From contig JAFKGD010000014.1 of the NCBI GenBank assembly GCA_017307855.1, positions 117,761 through 181,760 of the forward strand: a stretch of 64,000 nt of DNA, read 5' to 3'. Position numbers and translations under genes: made by a program. Source of the stretch: Burkholderiales bacterium (lineage in GTDB: Bacteria > Pseudomonadota > Gammaproteobacteria > Burkholderiales > Burkholderiaceae_C). This document shows positions 58,962 through 64,000 of this stretch, piece by piece (the stretch's first letter is position 1; every line of letters begins with the position of its first letter). The notes beneath the pieces were generated by a model. That model did not search any database. It was not told where the DNA came from and saw only the letters and a program-made list of their open reading frames with translations.

Positions 58962-60578
58962 TCAGAGCATCTCGTCGGGCGCGAACGGTCCGATGATTTT
59001 CAGCAGCAGCTTGAGCCCGGTGGACGCGCCGGGCTCGGAACGGGCGTCGGACGCGTCGACGCCCGGCGGCGCATGCCAGATCAGCTTGTCGTCGGCGGTG
59101 AGCTCAACGCGCCAGGCGTCGCGATCCAGCGTCGGCTGCACCATGGCGGTGGCCTGCGCCGACAGTGCCGCACTGCGGATGACGATGGCGATCTCGCTGT
59201 TTTGCAATTGCGAGCGCAGGTCAAGGTTCATCGAACCGACCACCAGCACGCGCCCGTCCATCACGATGGACTTGGCATGCAGGCTGGCGCGCGACTCGGG
59301 GGGCGAGCCGATGTTGGACGTGCCGCTGCCGGAGCCGAAAGCGCCGCGCGTGACCGAAGCCTCGGCACGCATTTCATACAGCTCGACCCCGAGCCTGAGC
59401 AGCTCGCGCCGGTAGCGCGCATAGCCCACGTGGGCGATGGGTGCGTCGTTGGAAGCCAGCGAGTTGGTCAGCACGCGCACCCGGATGCCGCGCTGGCGCA
59501 GCGCGGCGAACTCGTCCATCATGCGCGGCCCTGGCACAAAGTACGGCGAGACGATGAGCAGGTCGCTGCGGGCGCGGCGCATCAGGCTGAGTAAACCGTC
59601 CACCAGCGTGTCCTGCGTTTCCTCGGCGGGCGCGCCCTGCTCGGGATCGAGCTTGCCGGGCTTGTCCACCATGAAGAGCGACGGCGCCCACACCAGATCG
59701 AGACGGCCGGTGCGCGTGGCGGCCGACAGGCTTGAATCCGGATCGGGTGCGGGCGGGCCGTCGCTTTCGGGCACGGGGCCCAGCAGGCGCAGCATGTCTT
59801 CCCTGACCAGCAGCGACTCGATCGGGTAGGCGAGCTTGTCGTTCCAGTACTCGTCGAAGCTCTTGGACATCTCGCGCACCACCGGGCCGGCGGCCAGGAT
59901 GTCCAGGTCGACGAAGTTGCTGTCCTGGCCCTGGCCGAAATAGGCATCGCCCAGGTTGCGCCCGCCCGTGATGGCCAGCGCGTTGTCGGCGATGAACACC
60001 TTGTTGTGCATGCGGCGCTGGATGCGGTCGACGTCGCCCAGCGAGCCCAGGATGCGCGTCACCAGCGATCCACGCAGCCCCGGCAGCGGGTTGAACATGC
60101 GGATCTCGATGTTGCGGGCGGCCATGAGCCGCAGCACGTGGGCGTCGCGGCCGCTCGCATTGAGGTCGTCCAGCAGGATCCGCACCCGCACGCCGCGGGC
60201 CGCAGCCTCGCGCACGCGCGCCAGCAGGGCATCGCTGCTCGCATCCTGCTTGATCGCGTAGTACTGGAGGTCCAGCGTCTTCTCGGCCGCATCGACCAGA
60301 GCGACCCGGCTGACGTAGGCCGAATCGGCCCGGCCCAAAAGGCGGAAGCCCGAGTAAGAGACACCGGCAGGCCGTCCGGCCTCGGCGAGGCGGCCGAGCC
60401 GTGTGACCTGCGGCTCCGCCCAGGCGTGTGAGACGGTTCGCTGCACGGTGTCCGGCGGCGGCAGGCTGGCGCAGCCGGCCAGCACGGACGCCGCCATCAA
60501 CACGAGCCAGCCCGCGGTGCGGCGGAACAGGCTGGCGGTGCGGCACGACGGCGTTGCGGCTGGGGCATGCGGGATCAT
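58962..60578 (-). CDS. Phospholipase D-family lipoprotein (cardiolipin synthase-like)
   Basis: The product is a 538-residue protein with a lipoprotein signal (lipobox LAGC, Cys36) and two HKD catalytic motifs: RMHNKVFIADNALAITGGRN (His191, Lys193, Asp198) and SLHAKSIVMDGRVLVVGSMN (His434, Lys436, Asp441). Two intact HKD motifs make it a complete PLD-type enzyme, likely acting on phospholipids at the periplasmic face or outer membrane. It resembles ClsC-like cardiolipin synthases, but its lipoprotein anchor differs from ClsA. It lies 46 bp upstream of the kinase gene, on the same strand. Confidence 0.85.
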   Translation of the reverse strand: MIPHAPAATPSCRTASLFRRTAGWLVLMAASVLAGCASLPPPDTVQRTVSHAWAEPQVTRLGRLAEAGRPAGVSYSGFRLLGRADSAYVSRVALVDAAEKTLDLQYYAIKQDASSDALLARVREAAARGVRVRILLDDLNASGRDAHVLRLMAARNIEIRMFNPLPGLRGSLVTRILGSLGDVDRIQRRMHNKVFIADNALAITGGRNLGDAYFGQGQDSNFVDLDILAAGPVVREMSKSFDEYWNDKLAYPIESLLVREDMLRLLGPVPESDGPPAPDPDSSLSAATRTGRLDLVWAPSLFMVDKPGKLDPEQGAPAEETQDTLVDGLLSLMRRARSDLLIVSPYFVPGPRMMDEFAALRQRGIRVRVLTNSLASNDAPIAHVGYARYRRELLRLGVELYEMRAEASVTRGAFGSGSGTSNIGSPPESRASLHAKSIVMDGRVLVVGSMNLDLRSQLQNSEIAIVIRSAALSAQATAMVQPTLDRDAWRVELTADDKLIWHAPPGVDASDARSEPGASTGLKLLLKIIGPFAPDEML

Positions 60579-60651
60579 CCGGTCAGCCGCCAGGCGGCAC
60601 GAAGTAAGGGTGACGCCAATGTAGCCCGGCCGCGCAACCGCAGGTGTGGGA

Positions 60652-62538
60652 CTAGGCCGACAGGCTTTCCCAGCGCTCGAGCGCTTGCATCAGCTCTTCC
60701 TCGATGGCCCCATCGCGGGCGTGCAACTGAGTCGCGCGGGCTGCATCGGAATAGACGGACGGGTCTGACAGTTGTCCGCGCACCTGGGCCTGTTCGGTTT
60801 CCAGTGCCTCGATGCGCGCCGGAAGGCCATCCAGTTCGCGCTGGTCCTTGAAGCTGAGCTTGCGCTTCGCTGCAGGCGACGGCGCAGCGGGTGCCTTCGC
60901 GGCTGGCGCGGGTTCCGCAGCCGGGGTGTTGGCCTTCGCAGCGGCCGGGCTGGCCTGGCGGCTGCGGCTGGACTGGATCAGCCAGTCTTCGACGCTGCCT
61001 TCGTATTCACGCCACTGGCCGGGGCTCACGTCGCCTTCCCAGGCCACGATGCTGGTGACCACGTTGTCGACGAAGCGGCGGTCGTGGCTCACGAGGAAGA
61101 CGGTGCCGGGGTAATCCTGCAGCAGGTCCTCAAGGAGTTCGAGCGTGTCGATGTCCAGGTCGTTGGTCGGCTCGTCGAGCACCAGCACGTTGGCCGGGCG
61201 TGCGAACAGCCGCGCGAGCAGCAGCCGGTTGCGCTCACCGCCGGAGAGGGAGCGCACGGGCGACGCCGCCCGTGCAGGCGAGAACAGGAAATCGCCCAGG
61301 TAACTCTTGACGTGCTTGCGCTGGCCGTTGATCTCGATCCATTCGCTGCCAGGGCTGATGAAGTCCTCCAGGGTGGCGTCGAGGTCGAGCGCGTCGCGCA
61401 TCTGATCGAAGTAGGCGACCTGCAGATTGGCACCCTGGCGCACAGTGCCGGCGTCGGGCGCCAGCTCGCCGAGGATGAGCTTGAGCAAAGTGGTCTTGCC
61501 GGCGCCATTGGGACCCAGCAGTCCGACTTTGTCGCCGCGCAGGAATGTGGCCGTGAAGTCGCTCACCAAGGTGCGACCACCGCGCGAGCAGGTCACATCG
61601 GTCAGCTCGGCCACGATCTTGCCGCTCGGAAGGCCAGAGGCGACATCCATTCTGACGCGCCCCACGGCGTCGCGCCGCGCGCTGCGGCGGGCGCGCAGTT
61701 GCTCCAGGCGGCCGATGCGGCTCTGGCTGCGGGTGCGGCGCGCCTCGACGCCTTTGCGTATCCAGACTTCCTCCTGTGCCAGCAGCTTGTCGGCCTTCGC
61801 GTTGATCACGGCCTCCTGGGCTAACTGAGCTTCCTTGTTGATCTGGTATTGCGCGAAGTTGCCCGGGAAGGAGCGGAGCTGGCCACGGTCCAGCTCGACG
61901 ATGCGCGTGGAGACACGGTCCAGGAACGCGCGGTCGTGGGTGATGACCACGACGCTGCCCCGATAGTCGAGCAGCAAGTCCTCCAACCACCGGATGGAGT
62001 CCAGGTCCAGATGGTTGGTGGGCTCGTCCAGCAGGAGCACCTCGGGCCTCGCCACCAGCGCCTGCGCCAGGGCCACTCGTTTTTTCATGCCTCCCGAGAG
62101 TGTGCCGACCTCGCGCTCTCCCGCCAGATGCAGGCGTTCGAGCGTCTCGTCCACGCGGCGCTCCCAGTTCCAGCCATCCAGTGCCTCGATACGCGACTGG
62201 ATCGCGTCGAGTGCGGCAGCGTCCTCCGTCTGCAGATAGCGTTCGCGCAACTCCAGCACCTCGGCCAGGCCCTGGCTGACCGCCTCGAAGACGGTGGAGG
62301 CCGGATCCAGAGCGGGTTCCTGGGCCACATAGGCGACGCGGATGCCGTTCTGCCGCTGCAGCGTGCCATCGTCAGCCTTCTCCAATCCCCCCAGTATTTT
62401 GAGAAGTGATGACTTGCCCGTTCCATTGCGGCCTATGAGGCCAATCCTCTCCCCACCCTCGAGGGCGAAGTCAGTTCCATCCAGCAAGGCCACATGCCCA
62501 AAGGCCAGGCGTGCCTGCAAAAGCGTAATAAGAGCCAT
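60652..62538 (-). CDS. uup: ABC-F family ATPase Uup
   Basis: The product is a soluble twin-ATPase protein of the ABC-F family, involved in ribosome-related and DNA-stability functions. The 628-residue product has Walker A GRNGTGKSSLLK (36-47), signature LSGGMKKRVALAQAL, Walker B EVLLLDEPTNHLDLDS, and a second set (GPNGAGKTTLLKL, LSGGERNRLLLARL, VLVLDEPTNDLDIDT). The C-terminal coiled coil (KRKLSFKDQRELDGLPARIE) is the Uup type. ATG 62538 starts the domain; GATAAT six bases upstream hints at a leaderless message. It diverges from the rRNA promoters. Confidence 0.93.
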   Translation of the reverse strand: MALITLLQARLAFGHVALLDGTDFALEGGERIGLIGRNGTGKSSLLKILGGLEKADDGTLQRQNGIRVAYVAQEPALDPASTVFEAVSQGLAEVLELRERYLQTEDAAALDAIQSRIEALDGWNWERRVDETLERLHLAGEREVGTLSGGMKKRVALAQALVARPEVLLLDEPTNHLDLDSIRWLEDLLLDYRGSVVVITHDRAFLDRVSTRIVELDRGQLRSFPGNFAQYQINKEAQLAQEAVINAKADKLLAQEEVWIRKGVEARRTRSQSRIGRLEQLRARRSARRDAVGRVRMDVASGLPSGKIVAELTDVTCSRGGRTLVSDFTATFLRGDKVGLLGPNGAGKTTLLKLILGELAPDAGTVRQGANLQVAYFDQMRDALDLDATLEDFISPGSEWIEINGQRKHVKSYLGDFLFSPARAASPVRSLSGGERNRLLLARLFARPANVLVLDEPTNDLDIDTLELLEDLLQDYPGTVFLVSHDRRFVDNVVTSIVAWEGDVSPGQWREYEGSVEDWLIQSSRSRQASPAAAKANTPAAEPAPAAKAPAAPSPAAKRKLSFKDQRELDGLPARIEALETEQAQVRGQLSDPSVYSDAARATQLHARDGAIEEELMQALERWESLSA

Positions 62539-62617
62539 GCGCGCATTATCTGGAGAGGGCAAGCGACCTCTCTATATGGAGCGGCGCACAACCCATATAA
62601 AAAAGATGCTCCAGTGC

Positions 62618-62647
62618 TTGTGCGCCCGGGAAAACCCGTGCTATAGT
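62618..62647 (+). promoter_or_regulatory. rRNA promoter P1
   Basis: TTGTGC (62618-62623), an 18-bp spacer and TATAGT (62642-62647) are followed after 4 bp by GGCTCTGCTGA (62652-62662). It is the weakest -35 of four promoters with identical geometry. Confidence 0.75.
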
Positions 62648-62748
62648 CGATGGCTCTGCTGATGAGGGCGGTGCTTCAAAGGAAGCGAACCCGGCTCGGT
62701 GATCGCAAGATTGCTGAAATACGAAAGCAGGTGGTTGAGTCAAAAAAG

Positions 62749-62778
62749 TTGACCGAAACAAAAAATTCGGTATATACT
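62749..62778 (+). promoter_or_regulatory. rRNA promoter P2
   Basis: TTGACC (62749-62754), an 18-bp spacer and TATACT (62773-62778) are followed after 4 bp by GGCTCTGCTGA (62783-62793). An A tract directly upstream (about 62742-62747) could act as an UP element. Confidence 0.85.
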
Positions 62779-62868
62779 GCGAGGCTCTGCTGAAGACGAA
62801 GTTCGAAGCAAGTTGGTCAACAAAAGTTGCCAACAAATCGAAACAAGAAAACAGCAAAACCACTGAGT

Positions 62869-62898
62869 TTGACAGGTCTTTAAATAGCATGTCATAAT
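62869..62898 (+). promoter_or_regulatory. rRNA promoter P3
   Basis: Consensus TTGACA (62869-62874), an 18-bp spacer and CATAAT (62893-62898) are followed after 4 bp by GGCTCTGCTGA (62903-62913). The upstream sequence is A-rich. Confidence 0.87.
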
Positions 62899-62968
62899 TC
62901 AAGGCTCTGCTGAAAACGAATCGCAAAACGCTGGAAACAGATAGCGAAACGAAGGAAGCAAAAAAAGT

Positions 62969-62998
62969 TTGACAAGCTTTTAAAATACATGTTAGAAT
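62969..62998 (+). promoter_or_regulatory. rRNA promoter P4
   Basis: Consensus TTGACA (62969-62974), an 18-bp spacer and TAGAAT (62993-62998) are followed after 4 bp by GGCTCTGCTGA (63003-63013). A tract of A lies just upstream. It shares TTTTAAAATACATGT-like spacer sequence with P3, so the two look like duplicates. Confidence 0.87.
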
Positions 62999-63013
62999 TC
63001 AAGGCTCTGCTGA

Positions 63014-63208
63014 TCACAGCAAGCCAAGCAAGACGAAAGTCAAGCGGTTCGTTAAAAACTTACAGCCGATAAGCGTGGGCGTTTGAAGGCGATTGCCAAG
63101 TTCTTCGGAACAAGGTCGCAAGACCTTTAAACGCTCATGAGATAGAAGTGAAGTTCACTTCAATTCCGTTTTATGAGTGGCTTCGAAAGAAGCAAACAAT
63201 TCAAGATC
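63014..63208 (+). ncRNA. rRNA operon leader
   Basis: This is the transcribed leader between P4 and mature 16S. A boxA-like GTTCGTTAAAAACTTAC begins near 63048. A perfect hairpin GAAGTGAA-G-TTCACTTC (63145-63161) lies inside CTCAT/ATGAG arms and may be part of the processing stem; its partner beyond 16S is outside the window. Interval 62539-63208 holds no protein gene. Confidence 0.6.

Positions 63209-64000
<792 letters not shown>

Noticed and set aside
62652-63013. GGCTCTGCTGA repeats as a possible CRISPR array
   Set aside because: The repeats are only 11 bp, unevenly spaced (131, 120, 100 bp), and each sits at the same place after a promoter; no array of uniform spacers.

Overview
The window is a high-GC betaproteobacterial chromosome segment, almost certainly from the family Comamonadaceae. 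The evidence is the 16S rRNA start at the right edge (signature regions of the Variovorax/Acidovorax/Pseudacidovorax neighbourhood; I do not name a genus), the FlhDC-controlled flagellar gene set, a Bug-type solute-binding protein, and G-rich intergenic repeats of a kind common in that family.

Layout. (1) 18-9358, minus strand: rod/hook/ring operon flgB-C-D-E-F-G-H-I-J-K; flgL would lie beyond the left edge. (2) 9631-11257, plus: flgA, then flgM-flgN behind a near-perfect sigma-28 promoter. (3) 11310-20301: a LysR regulator divergent from an eight-gene catabolic operon (LigI-like amidohydrolase, DUF1932-type dehydrogenase, FAD-linked oxidase, two D-2-hydroxyacid dehydrogenases, SDR, Bug-type binding protein, hydratase/FAH-family enzyme). 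(4) 20472-32247, minus: a contact-dependent inhibition locus, cdiB-cdiA-cdiI, followed by two orphan toxin/immunity cassettes, one decayed by deletion and frameshift and one truncated. (5) 32532-41407, minus: fliA, flhF, flhA, flhB, motB, motA, flhC, flhD. (6) 41828-45337, plus: fliC, fliD, fliS, fliT. (7) 45455-45766, minus: fliE, divergent from (8) fliF-G-H-I-J-K (45967-52788) and fliL-M-N-O-P-Q-R (52964-57144). (9) 57169-62538, minus: a NarL-type response regulator overlapping a receiver-kinase hybrid, a phospholipase D-family lipoprotein and the ABC-F ATPase Uup. (10) 62618-64000, plus: four tandem rRNA promoters, a leader and the 5' part of a 16S rRNA gene.

How it works together. FlhDC is the presumed master activator of the hook-basal-body operons. 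FliA (sigma-28), held by FlgM until hook completion, would then transcribe late genes; sigma-28-like sites are visible upstream of flgM, motA, fliC and fliS, and one points at flhDC itself. The catabolic operon and the CDI locus sit between the two halves of the flagellar gene set and look like accessory insertions. The cdiA 3' end and the orphan cassettes are visibly AT-richer than their surroundings, as expected for exchangeable toxin modules.

Most interesting: the three-cassette CDI array whose two related immunity proteins are small membrane proteins (suggesting a membrane-targeting toxin family); the four rRNA promoters with identical geometry; a FliM lacking the usual N-terminal CheY-binding motif; and a sigma-28-like promoter plus a perfect inverted repeat in the flhD-fliC intergenic region.
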